Assembly (NCBI GenBank): GCA_902363335.1
Contig: CABIZV010000001.1
Span: forward strand, 1,178,001-1,242,000
Reading direction: 5' to 3'
Length of the DNA stretch: 64,000 bases
Source of the DNA: Enterobacteriaceae bacterium
GTDB lineage: Bacteria > Pseudomonadota > Gammaproteobacteria > Enterobacterales > Enterobacteriaceae
Positions 18,465 to 26,075 of the stretch are shown piece after piece (the stretch's first letter is position 1; every line of letters starts with the position of its first letter). A program made the position numbers and the translations under genes. The notes under the pieces were generated by a model, which saw nothing but the letters and a program-made list of their open reading frames with translations, searched no databases and had not been told where the DNA came from.

Positions 18465-19091
18465 TCATTTATTTACCCCGCGATAATACGGCACTCGTCG
18501 GGTCGTTTCGGTTAGCGAATCATAAACCTCAACTTCTCCGGTGCTGATGGCCATCCCCGCTTTACGTAATGACGGTATCTCGGCGGCAAGACGCTGGATA
18601 CCAAACCAGAAAAGCGCATCCAGCGCCGTGACATCCAGCCCAGCGTCCAGCGCCAGCTTAAGGCGTTCCCGCGTGAGGCGAGTTTGTCTGGCTATCTCCT
18701 GATACGGCGAGGACGTTGATAGCCCATCTTCCATGCGCCGGATACGATTTGCCAGACTGTACTGAAAAGCATCCGGGATGGCATCCATACTGCTTTTCAG
18801 GCTGTATACGCAGCCAAATCGCTTGCCGTTGAACGTCACATTTTTCTGGTTAAGCGCCAGCTCCTCACGCAAGCCTGCGATGAATTGCGGCGCTCTGACT
18901 AGCAGCAAACGAAAAGGCAGCTCGAAGCTGGTCACGTAGTCAACGTTGAGTAAGGCCGTGCGCAGACGTTCTTCTGCGCTCATCTTGCGGCACTCCTGCA
19001 TTACCTCAGCCCACTGGCGAGTCAGTCGTGCAGGTTCAGCAGCTTCTTTAAAGCTATATTTTTCAATCTGATAATCAATAATGCCAGCCAC
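18465..19091 (-). CDS. Conserved-looking protein of unknown function in the dha locus
   Basis: A 208-residue soluble protein that I do not recognise. It is mostly predicted alpha-helical and basic in places (RIRRMEDGLS, QTRLTRERLKLALDAG), with no signal peptide, no membrane span and no cofactor motif that I can name. The middle part (FGCVYSLKSSMDAIPDAFQYSLANRIRRME) might contain a helix pair. It lies 84 bp downstream of dhaR on the same strand, so gldA, dhaR and this gene could form one leftward unit, which suggests a role in glycerol or dihydroxyacetone metabolism or its control. The start ATG at 19091 has a reasonable ribosome site (AAAGGAACT). Confidence 0.75.
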   Translation of the reverse strand: MAGIIDYQIEKYSFKEAAEPARLTRQWAEVMQECRKMSAEERLRTALLNVDYVTSFELPFRLLLVRAPQFIAGLREELALNQKNVTFNGKRFGCVYSLKSSMDAIPDAFQYSLANRIRRMEDGLSTSSPYQEIARQTRLTRERLKLALDAGLDVTALDALFWFGIQRLAAEIPSLRKAGMAISTGEVEVYDSLTETTRRVPYYRGVNK

Positions 19092-19174
19092 GGTGAGTTC
19101 CTTTCTATTGCTATCAGTGGGTTACTTTAGCAACAGCGCCGCATTTACGAAATAGCGGCCTTTAAAAAGCGCCG

Positions 19175-21109
19175 CTACTCCTGCTGCCGATGCTTAAACT
19201 GGCTAACATCAATGTCAAACTGCTTGAGTTTACGCCACAGGGTCGTGCGGCCAATGTTGAGCAAGCTGGACATCTCCTGCAACCGGCCACTGGTGACTCT
19301 TGCAGCGTGAATAATCGCCTCTTTCTCCCTGGCGGAAATACTCAGGCTGGCAGGGATTAATCCACTATTTGCGCCACTGCCGGGGCTATCGTGGAATAAC
19401 CAGTCCGGGAGATTGCAAAGCCGGATATGTCCGTGTTCACAGCTTATCGCGATATTTTCAACAATACTGTTCAGCTCAAAATCATTGCCCGGCCAGGAGT
19501 AGGCCACCAGTTGCGCCAGCGCATCATCGTCCACTTTCAAGCGTGATGAAAAACGTCGTTCCAGGGTACGCAGTCGGCTGTGAACCAGCGAGGGAATACT
19601 GTTGCGGCGCTCGCGCAGCGGCGGAATACTGATCTCAAAAGAGTGCAACGCATAGTAGAGCTGACGACTAAATCGGTTTTGTTCGACCAGGTTTTCTAAA
19701 TCGGTGGTGGTGGTGGCAATCACCTTCACGTCCACCGGAATCAGCCTGCGCGCGTCAAGGCGGGTAACGACGCCCTGCTTTATCACCTGAAGCAGGATGG
19801 ACTGGAGTTCCGGCGTCAGATATTCGACCTTCTCCAGAAATAACGTCCCACCGGAGGCCAGTTCCAGGCGGCTGAGTCGGCCATTTTCCTCTTCCGTTGC
19901 CGTGCTGCCCATAAAATCAACCCCGAGGGCATTATCGGCATACAGCTGACAGTTGACGGCGATGAATGGCCCCGCTGCGCGTTCGCTTTCGTTATGAATC
20001 GCCTGGGCTATCAACTCCTTCCCGACACCTTCTTCGCCGCACATCAATACCGGGAAGCTGCCGCGGGAAGCCTGGCGGCCAAAATGGATCACCCGACGGG
20101 TTTCGGGATCGTCTGCCGACATCTGGGCAAAAGTGTGGCTGACTTTGCCCAGTTGGCTGCTCATCAACTGACGCATCTGTTCCACCGGGTGAAGCAGCAG
20201 AATAAAGCTTGTCCCTTGAGCTTCCACTATCGGCTTAAGGGTTATCACCGCATCAACAAACTGATGCTGGCTTTCAAACGTGACCTCCGCATGGCTGAGC
20301 GGTCTGGCATGCTTAATCGCGCGTCGCAAGAGCGCGGGAAGCGTCACCAGATCGGCAATATTTTTCCCCTGACAGGTCGCGGCATCAAGATGTAAAAGTC
20401 GTGCCGCCTGAGGGTTGAGAAACTGCAATATCCCCGCTTCATTCCACGCCATCACGCCGTCGTCCATGCTCTCGAGCAGGCCGTACATCTGATTAAGATG
20501 ACGGTTAGACTCCGCCAGCAGGCTATCGGTCAACAGCGAATTGCCCACTTCCCGGGCCATCGCCAGCGTCAGCGACAGGTCGGCGCTCCCGGAGTGTGGC
20601 GCAAGGCATGCCAGGGCGATAGAGCCAGACAGCCGACCGTGGTTATCAAATATCGGCGTAGAACAGAAAGCCCACGGGAATAGCGCCTGTTTAAAGTGTT
20701 GCTCGCCGAGCGTTTTTACCGGCTGCCCCACCATTGATGCCAGCGACAAAGAACAGGTGCCGATAATGCTTTCTGCACAGTAGCTCCCGGCATGAAACCC
20801 AAGTTTATCGAGCTGCTCAAGCGTTTGCGGATGCCCGCTGCGGGTCAGAATACAGGCGGATTCGTCAAGGATAAACAGCGCACATGGACGCTCCTCCATA
20901 TACTCCCACGCGTCTTCAAGAGCGGCCTGGCCGATGGTTAGCAGCGCGGTTTTACGACGGCTGATGGAGGCGAACGTCAGCCCCTGCGCCTGATGCGGGG
21001 TGGTCCAGGTCTCGCGCTGCATCATCTTGCCGCAGCGGTGCCAGGACTGCGCGATAAATGACATCGGCGCCTGTTCGGGCTGCGCGTGGTGTATGCTCAT
21101 CTGTGCCAT
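19175..21109 (-). CDS. dhaR: DhaR, transcriptional activator of dihydroxyacetone/glycerol genes
   Basis: A 644-residue enhancer-binding-type regulator. A GAF-like domain covers about residues 30-190 (GFHAGSYCAESIIGT), a PAS domain about 205-305, an AAA+ domain about 320-560 with Walker A GEEGVGKE (from 358), and a Fis-type helix-turn-helix is at the C-terminus (LLNIGRTTLWRKLKQF). The GAFTGA loop needed to contact sigma-54 is missing (GSTATEEENGRLS in that position), in line with E. coli DhaR, which works with sigma-70. In E. coli the DhaK and DhaL subunits bind DhaR with opposite effects. It lies 114 bp downstream of gldA on the same strand and next to the divergent dhaKLM genes. The four palindromes upstream of dhaK and gldA are its likely targets. 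Confidence 0.93.
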   Translation of the reverse strand: MAQMSIHHAQPEQAPMSFIAQSWHRCGKMMQRETWTTPHQAQGLTFASISRRKTALLTIGQAALEDAWEYMEERPCALFILDESACILTRSGHPQTLEQLDKLGFHAGSYCAESIIGTCSLSLASMVGQPVKTLGEQHFKQALFPWAFCSTPIFDNHGRLSGSIALACLAPHSGSADLSLTLAMAREVGNSLLTDSLLAESNRHLNQMYGLLESMDDGVMAWNEAGILQFLNPQAARLLHLDAATCQGKNIADLVTLPALLRRAIKHARPLSHAEVTFESQHQFVDAVITLKPIVEAQGTSFILLLHPVEQMRQLMSSQLGKVSHTFAQMSADDPETRRVIHFGRQASRGSFPVLMCGEEGVGKELIAQAIHNESERAAGPFIAVNCQLYADNALGVDFMGSTATEEENGRLSRLELASGGTLFLEKVEYLTPELQSILLQVIKQGVVTRLDARRLIPVDVKVIATTTTDLENLVEQNRFSRQLYYALHSFEISIPPLRERRNSIPSLVHSRLRTLERRFSSRLKVDDDALAQLVAYSWPGNDFELNSIVENIAISCEHGHIRLCNLPDWLFHDSPGSGANSGLIPASLSISAREKEAIIHAARVTSGRLQEMSSLLNIGRTTLWRKLKQFDIDVSQFKHRQQE

Positions 21110-21223
21110 TTCTCCTTTCTTTGCATTCCGTTTAAAACATTTTCCCCCGGCATCGCCTGACGCGACATCGGGGGAAAATACAACACGGTGGAGCGCAGAC
21201 AGAGAAACCGTCAGCGCAACAAT

Positions 21224-22324
21224 TTAGTGTGTTGCCAGCCACTGAGTACCGAGACGGTCAGCGGCCAGAATCGCGCCGTACACGCTTTGTGCCGTCACCG
21301 CGAACGGCATATTGTGGATGGTTTCGCCTTCGGCACAGGTCGCCTCTGCGACGGCGAGAATTTTCTCTTTAATACCGTCCTTCACGCCCATCTGCGCCAG
21401 CGTCATCGGCAGTCCGACTTTTTGACAGAAGCCGAGCACCGTTTCGATCTCTTCCATCGGGCTGTTTTGCAGCACCAGTTGGCACAAAGTCCCGAAAGCC
21501 ACTTTTTCGCCATGGTATAAATGATGACACTCTTCGAGGATCGTGAACCCATTATGGATAGCGTGCGCCGCCGCCAGGCCGCTGCTTTCAAAACCGATGC
21601 CGCTCAGATAAGTATTGGCTTCCACGATACGCTCCAGCGCCATCGTCACCACCCCGGCTTCTGCCGCCAGACGGGCTTTCTCCCCTTCCGCCAGCAAGGT
21701 GTCATAGCACAGGCGCGCCAGGCTTAACGCCGCCGCGGTTGAGTGTCCCCCCGCCATGCTTACCGCACGCGCGTCAAAACAGGCTTTTGCCTCAAACCAG
21801 GTGGAGAGCGCATCCCCCATCCCGGCGACCAGTAAGCGAACCGGGGCGTTGGCAATAATCGCCGTATCCATCACCACCATATCGGGGTTTTTCGGATAGA
21901 CCAGATACTCTTCAAACTCACCCGTTTCGGTGTAAATCACCGACAGCGCGCTGGTTGGCGCATCAGTTGAAGCGATGGTAGGGATCACCACCACCGGCAA
22001 ATGCTGGTAATACCCAATGGCCTTCGCCGTATCGAGGGTTTTACCGCCGCCAATACCGACCACCCCTTTGCAGCCTTTTTGCTTAGCGATTGCCCCAAGA
22101 CGGTTAATCTCAGCATGACTGCATTCGCCGTTAAAACGTTCTGCATGGCAGCTAATGCCGTTCTCATGCAGACCGTTCAGCACCTTGTCACCGGCCAGTT
22201 TCATCACGAAATCATCGGCAATCACAAAGTAGTTGTCCGCCAGGTTTTTGGCATACTGACCGAATAACGCTGATGCATCAGGACCCTGAAGATATTTTGC
22301 TGGAGATTGAATAACTTGTAGCAT
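21224..22324 (-). CDS. gldA: Glycerol dehydrogenase (NAD, zinc-dependent)
   Basis: A 366-residue type III iron/zinc alcohol dehydrogenase that interconverts glycerol and dihydroxyacetone with NAD. The nucleotide-binding motif GIGGGKTLDTAKA lies near residue 91. The zinc ligands fall at Asp171 (GMGDALSTW), His254 (AAAHAIHNG) and His271 (CHHLYHGEK), the positions known from E. coli GldA. The start MLQVIQSP matches the family. Product dihydroxyacetone would feed the kinases encoded by the divergent genes. The promoter region holds a pair of GTTCC-N5-GAAAC palindromes 118-150 bp upstream of its start. Confidence 0.95.
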   Translation of the reverse strand: MLQVIQSPAKYLQGPDASALFGQYAKNLADNYFVIADDFVMKLAGDKVLNGLHENGISCHAERFNGECSHAEINRLGAIAKQKGCKGVVGIGGGKTLDTAKAIGYYQHLPVVVIPTIASTDAPTSALSVIYTETGEFEEYLVYPKNPDMVVMDTAIIANAPVRLLVAGMGDALSTWFEAKACFDARAVSMAGGHSTAAALSLARLCYDTLLAEGEKARLAAEAGVVTMALERIVEANTYLSGIGFESSGLAAAHAIHNGFTILEECHHLYHGEKVAFGTLCQLVLQNSPMEEIETVLGFCQKVGLPMTLAQMGVKDGIKEKILAVAEATCAEGETIHNMPFAVTAQSVYGAILAADRLGTQWLATH

Positions 22325-22441
22325 TCTCTACACCCTCACATTGAACTCGTTTCCATGATGGCGTCGGGGATGTGGAACATGACCGACGCGGTGACAATCA
22401 CTTTAGAGCGGGAGCAGAACAAAAAAATTCTTCATCATTTG

Positions 22442-22488
22442 GTTCCACTTCGAAACGCTATCCATAAAATTTTGTTCCAAAACGAAAC
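22442..22488. promoter_or_regulatory. Operator pair 1 (gldA side), probable DhaR sites
   Basis: GTTCCACTTCGAAAC at 22442 and GTTCCAAAACGAAAC at 22474 share the frame GTTCC-N5-GAAAC and lie 32 bp apart. Same-face spacing suggests cooperative binding by a dimeric activator. Assignment to DhaR rests on location only. Confidence 0.65.
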
Positions 22489-22695
22489 GCATCACAGGGC
22501 AGTCGGTCAGGATTGCGATCGCGATCCGCCGCTGATTCACACTATTCACATTTTTAATCAGTACCAATTCCACCATTTTGACCGTGAATAACAAAAAATA
22601 ATAGCGCCCGCCCATCATGCCGATGATTCAAGGCCTGGCTCAACGGTGTTTAAGCTTGCCCCATCTCTCACTTTTATCATTACCCATCAAATAAC

Positions 22696-22741
22696 GTTCC
22701 ATTTTGGAACAAATTCAGCGAATTGTGTTCCGCTATGAAAC
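22696..22741. promoter_or_regulatory. Operator pair 2 (dhaK side), probable DhaR sites
   Basis: GTTCCATTTTGGAAC at 22696 is a perfect palindrome, and GTTCCGCTATGAAAC at 22727 is its near copy 31 bp on. They lie about 130-180 bp upstream of the dhaK start. Confidence 0.65.
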
Positions 22742-22873
22742 CGCTGACGACGGGGATTTTCTTTTTTTGCTGCCAGGCGAGAATCAACTCATCGGTCACG
22801 GTATCGCCACCGCAACCCTACACAGGAGACAACCTCAGCGTGGTCTCTTAAAACATCCAGCGGAGTACACAAA

Positions 22874-23944
22874 ATGAAAAAATTGATTAACCGTGTGGAA
22901 GATGTCCTGGCTGAACAGCTGGCCGGGCTGGTAAAAGCACACCCGGAGCTGAAACTGTTTCAGGATCCGGTTTACGTCACCCGCGCCGACGCGCCGGTTG
23001 CCGGTAAGGTTGCCCTGCTTTCCGGCGGCGGCAGCGGGCATGAACCGATGCACTGCGGATTTATCGGTCGCGGCATGCTGAGCGGTGCCTGCCCGGGTGA
23101 GATCTTCACCTCATCTACGCCCGATAAAATTTTCGAGTGCGCCATGCAGGTCGACGGCGGCGAAGGCGTCGTGCTGCTCATCAAAAACTACACCGGCGAT
23201 ATCCTGAATTTCGAAACCGCCACCGAACTGCTGCACGAGAGCGGCGTCAAAGTCACCACCGTGGTGGTCGATGATGATGTCGCGGTCAAAGATAGTCTGT
23301 ACACCGCCGGACGGCGAGGCGTCGCCAATACGGTGCTTATTGAAAAGCTGATGGGCGCCGCCGCCGAGCGCGGCGACAGCCTGGAAGCGTGCGCGAATCT
23401 TGGAAGACAGCTCAATAACCAGGGCCACTCCATCGGCGTGGCGCTAAGCGCCTGCACCGTGCCCGCCGCCGGGAAACCGTCGTTTGAACTCAACGACCAC
23501 GAGATGGAGTTTGGCGTGGGGATCCACGGCGAGCCCGGCATCGACCGCCGCGCCTTTACCTCCCTGGATAACACCGTCGATGCGATGTTTGCCACCCTGC
23601 TGGAAAATGGTCACTACAGCCGTACTCTGCGCCAATGGGATCCGCTGAAAGGATGCTGGCAGGAAGTCGTGCAAACCAAGCAGGCGCTGCAAAAAGGCGA
23701 CCGGGTGATTGCGCTGGTCAATAACCTCGGCGCAACGCCGCTTTCTGAGCTTTACGGCGTCTACAACCGGTTAGACTCGCTGTGCGCTGAGGCGGGAATC
23801 ACGATTGAACGCTCCCTGGTCGGGGCCTGGTGTACTTCCCTGGACATGTCCGGTTTTTCCATCACGTTACTGAAAGTTGATGCGGATACCCTCGCCCTGT
23901 GGGATGCCCCGGTTCATACGCCTGCCCTCAACTGGGGCCATTAA
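22874..23944 (+). CDS. dhaK: DhaK, dihydroxyacetone-binding subunit of PTS-dependent kinase
   Basis: A 356-residue subunit that binds dihydroxyacetone covalently through a histidine hemiaminal. Seen are GGGSGHEPMHCGF (about 51-63), KNYTGDILNFE (about 104-114) and the active His218 in GVGIHGEPG, the residue number known from the E. coli protein. It works with DhaL, which carries ADP as a fixed cofactor, and DhaM, which delivers phosphate from the phosphotransferase system. It is the first gene of the rightward dhaKLM operon, and dhaL starts 11 bp after its stop. Confidence 0.96.
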   Translation: MKKLINRVEDVLAEQLAGLVKAHPELKLFQDPVYVTRADAPVAGKVALLSGGGSGHEPMHCGFIGRGMLSGACPGEIFTSSTPDKIFECAMQVDGGEGVVLLIKNYTGDILNFETATELLHESGVKVTTVVVDDDVAVKDSLYTAGRRGVANTVLIEKLMGAAAERGDSLEACANLGRQLNNQGHSIGVALSACTVPAAGKPSFELNDHEMEFGVGIHGEPGIDRRAFTSLDNTVDAMFATLLENGHYSRTLRQWDPLKGCWQEVVQTKQALQKGDRVIALVNNLGATPLSELYGVYNRLDSLCAEAGITIERSLVGAWCTSLDMSGFSITLLKVDADTLALWDAPVHTPALNWGH

Positions 23945-23955
23945 GGAGAACTGCT

Positions 23956-24588
23956 ATGTCACTGAACAGAGATAACATCGTTGATTGGCTATATCGCTGT
24001 GGCGAAATTTTCACCACGCAATGCGATTTTCTCACCGGACTGGATCGTGAAATTGGCGATGCCGATCACGGCCTCAATATGCACCGTGGGTTTAGCAAGG
24101 TGGTGGAAAAGCTGCCCTCAATTGCCGACAAGGATATTGGTTTTATTTTAAAAAACACCGGCATGGTGCTGCTTTCCAACGTCGGCGGCGCCAGCGGCCC
24201 GTTATTTGGCACGTTCTTTATTCGCGCAGCCCAGGTTACCCAGGCACGTCAGAACCTGACGCTTGAAGAACTGTATCTGATGATCCGCGAAGGCGCTGAC
24301 GGCGTGGTCAGCCGGGGTAAGGCCGAACGCGGCGACAAAACCATGTGCGATGTCTGGCTGCCGGTGGTGGATTCCCTGCGTCAATCCACGGAGCAAAATC
24401 TCTCAATGACGGTGGCGCTGGATGCCGCCTGCGAGGTTGCGCAGCAGGCGGTACAGGCCACCATCACCCTGCAGGCGCGCAAAGGTCGCGCCAGCTATCT
24501 GGGGGAACGCAGTATCGGCCATCAGGATCCTGGGGCGACCTCTGCGCTGTTTATGATGCAAATGCTCGCCGCCGCGGCTCAGGCGTAA
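23956..24588 (+). CDS. dhaL: DhaL, ADP-binding subunit of PTS-dependent dihydroxyacetone kinase
   Basis: A 210-residue subunit. The ATG at 23956, preceded by AAGGAGAACTGCT, gives MSLNRDNIVDWLYR and the family length; longer upstream readings overlap dhaK and have no support. The Mg-nucleotide aspartates are in DREIGDADHGLNMHRG (about 29-44). Further nucleotide contacts are likely in NVGGASGPLFGTFF and RGDKTMCDVW. It transfers phosphate from DhaM to dihydroxyacetone held on DhaK. In E. coli it is also the co-activator of DhaR. Confidence 0.95.
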   Translation: MSLNRDNIVDWLYRCGEIFTTQCDFLTGLDREIGDADHGLNMHRGFSKVVEKLPSIADKDIGFILKNTGMVLLSNVGGASGPLFGTFFIRAAQVTQARQNLTLEELYLMIREGADGVVSRGKAERGDKTMCDVWLPVVDSLRQSTEQNLSMTVALDAACEVAQQAVQATITLQARKGRASYLGERSIGHQDPGATSALFMMQMLAAAAQA

Positions 24589-24602
24589 AAGGAGATAAGG
24601 CG

Positions 24603-26006
24603 ATGGTAAATCTGGTCATTGTTTCTCACAGCGCCCAACTGGGCCAGGGGGTCGGGGAACTGGCGCGTCAGATGTTAAGAGGAGATGGCTGCCGACTCGC
24701 CATCGCCGCCGGTATCGACGATCCTGAAAATCCCATTGGCACCGATCCTATCAAAGTGATGGATGCGATACTCTCCGTCGCGGATACCGATGCGATTCTG
24801 GTGTTAATGGATATCGGCAGCGCGCTGATGAGCGCCGAAACCGCGCTCGATTTGCTGGATCCCGAGATTGCGGCGCGCGTCCATCTTTGCCCGGCTCCGT
24901 TGGTGGAAGGGGCATTGGCGGCGACGGTCAGCGCCGCCAGCGGTGCCGATATTAATAAGGTGATTCAGGACGCCCAGGGGGCTCTTGCGGCTAAACGCGT
25001 TCAGCTCGGTTTTCCCGCGCAGGAAGCCAAAACCTCAAACGAGGAATGCTTAGCCGACGCCCAGGGGCAGTCTCTGATTGTGGAAATCGCCAACCCTAAC
25101 GGCCTGCACGTGCGCCCTGCCGCTCGACTGGTCGAGGGGCTGGCCGGTTTTAACGCCGATCTGCTGCTGGAAAAAGACGGTAAATGCGTCAAACCTGACA
25201 GTATTAACCAAATTGCGTTGTTGAAAGTCCGCTGCAACGACAAGCTTCGCCTGATTGCCAACGGCCCCGAGGCCGCCGAGGCGCTGGCCGCATTTGCCGC
25301 GCTGGCCGACGCTCATTTTGGCGAACACCTGACCACGCGCGTTCCGCCGACGGAAAATCCCCTTTTACCGTCGACCGTTAGCGGTCAGGTATTGCACTAC
25401 CAGCCGACCGTTTACGCGCTTGATCCTGTGGCAGACGGCGACCCGAAGGCGGAGCTTCGTCGCGTCAAAATGGCGGTGAGCCATACGCTGGACGACCTGC
25501 TGGGGCTGGCTGCGCTGGCGGCAGAAAAATTCTCGGAGGATATTGCCGCCATTTTCTTTGGTCAACACACCTTGCTCGACGACCCGGAACTGCTCAACAG
25601 CATCAGCGATATCTTACATCAGCAGAAATGCCGCGCAGAGTGGGCATGGTCGCAAGCCATGAGCGCGCTAAGCCAGCAGTATCAAAGCCTGGACGATGCC
25701 TATCTTCAGGCGCGGTATATTGATATTGAAGATATTCTGCATCGTACGCTGGGGCACCTGGCGGATAGCCCTGATAGCGCTCCAGGCTTGCAGCATAGGA
25801 CGGTGATCATCGCCGACAATATTTATCCGTCGGTGGTTTTGCAGCTGGATGCGACCAAAACGGCCGCCATCTGTCTGCGCGACGGTAGTTCGCTGGCGCA
25901 TGGTGCAATCATTGCAAAAGCCGCAGGCATCCTCTGGCTATGCCAGCAGGGCGACGCCTTCGATGCCTACCATAACGGCGACCCGCTATCCTTAAACCGT
26001 CTCTAA
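24603..26006 (+). CDS. dhaM: DhaM, multiphosphoryl donor of dihydroxyacetone kinase
   Basis: A 467-residue PTS protein with three fused domains: an EIIA-man-like domain (1-~135, phospho-His in VIVSHSAQLGQG), an HPr domain (~155-245, NGLHVRPAARLV) and a truncated enzyme I N-terminal domain (~255-467) with the phospho-His in SLAHGAIIAKAAGI. Phosphate passes from enzyme I and HPr of the cell through these domains to DhaL. The start at 24603 has a strong ribosome site (AAAGGAGATAAGGCG), 14 bp after dhaL; the frame is open further upstream but overlaps dhaL. Length matches E. coli DhaM (about 470). Confidence 0.94.
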   Translation: MVNLVIVSHSAQLGQGVGELARQMLRGDGCRLAIAAGIDDPENPIGTDPIKVMDAILSVADTDAILVLMDIGSALMSAETALDLLDPEIAARVHLCPAPLVEGALAATVSAASGADINKVIQDAQGALAAKRVQLGFPAQEAKTSNEECLADAQGQSLIVEIANPNGLHVRPAARLVEGLAGFNADLLLEKDGKCVKPDSINQIALLKVRCNDKLRLIANGPEAAEALAAFAALADAHFGEHLTTRVPPTENPLLPSTVSGQVLHYQPTVYALDPVADGDPKAELRRVKMAVSHTLDDLLGLAALAAEKFSEDIAAIFFGQHTLLDDPELLNSISDILHQQKCRAEWAWSQAMSALSQQYQSLDDAYLQARYIDIEDILHRTLGHLADSPDSAPGLQHRTVIIADNIYPSVVLQLDATKTAAICLRDGSSLAHGAIIAKAAGILWLCQQGDAFDAYHNGDPLSLNRL

Positions 26007-26024
26007 TCAAAATTCATACCCTTT

Positions 26025-26053
26025 CTGACACGTCGGCCAGGCTTGCGTGTCAG
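26025..26053 (+). promoter_or_regulatory. Intercistronic hairpin between dhaM and the ATP-type kinase
   Basis: CTGACACG (26025-26032) and CGTGTCAG (26046-26053) form a perfect 8-bp stem with a 13-base loop in the 69-bp gap. No U-run follows, so it may protect mRNA ends or modulate the last gene rather than terminate. Confidence 0.4.
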
Positions 26054-26075
26054 ACCTCAATCTCAGGAAACCATT

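Larger units (their letters stand above)
22325..22873. promoter_or_regulatory. Divergent gldA/dhaK control region with two operator pairs
   Basis: The 549-bp region between gldA and dhaK holds four 15-bp imperfect palindromes GTTCC-N5-GRAAC: 22442-22456, 22474-22488, 22696-22710 and 22727-22741. They form two pairs spaced 32 and 31 bp start to start, about three DNA turns. One pair sits on the gldA side and one on the dhaK side. No other gene is seen here. Confidence 0.75.

Noticed and set aside
22742..22873. Sigma-54 promoter before dhaK
   Set aside because: No TGGCAC-N5-TTGCA element with proper spacing is visible, and DhaR lacks the GAFTGA loop.
24345..24602. N-terminal extension of dhaM, and similar extensions of dhaL, rlmI, yccS, ompA, ccmG and ccmD
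   Set aside because: Each extension overlaps the preceding gene or an untranslated leader; the chosen starts match family lengths and, for dhaM and dhaL, strong ribosome sites.
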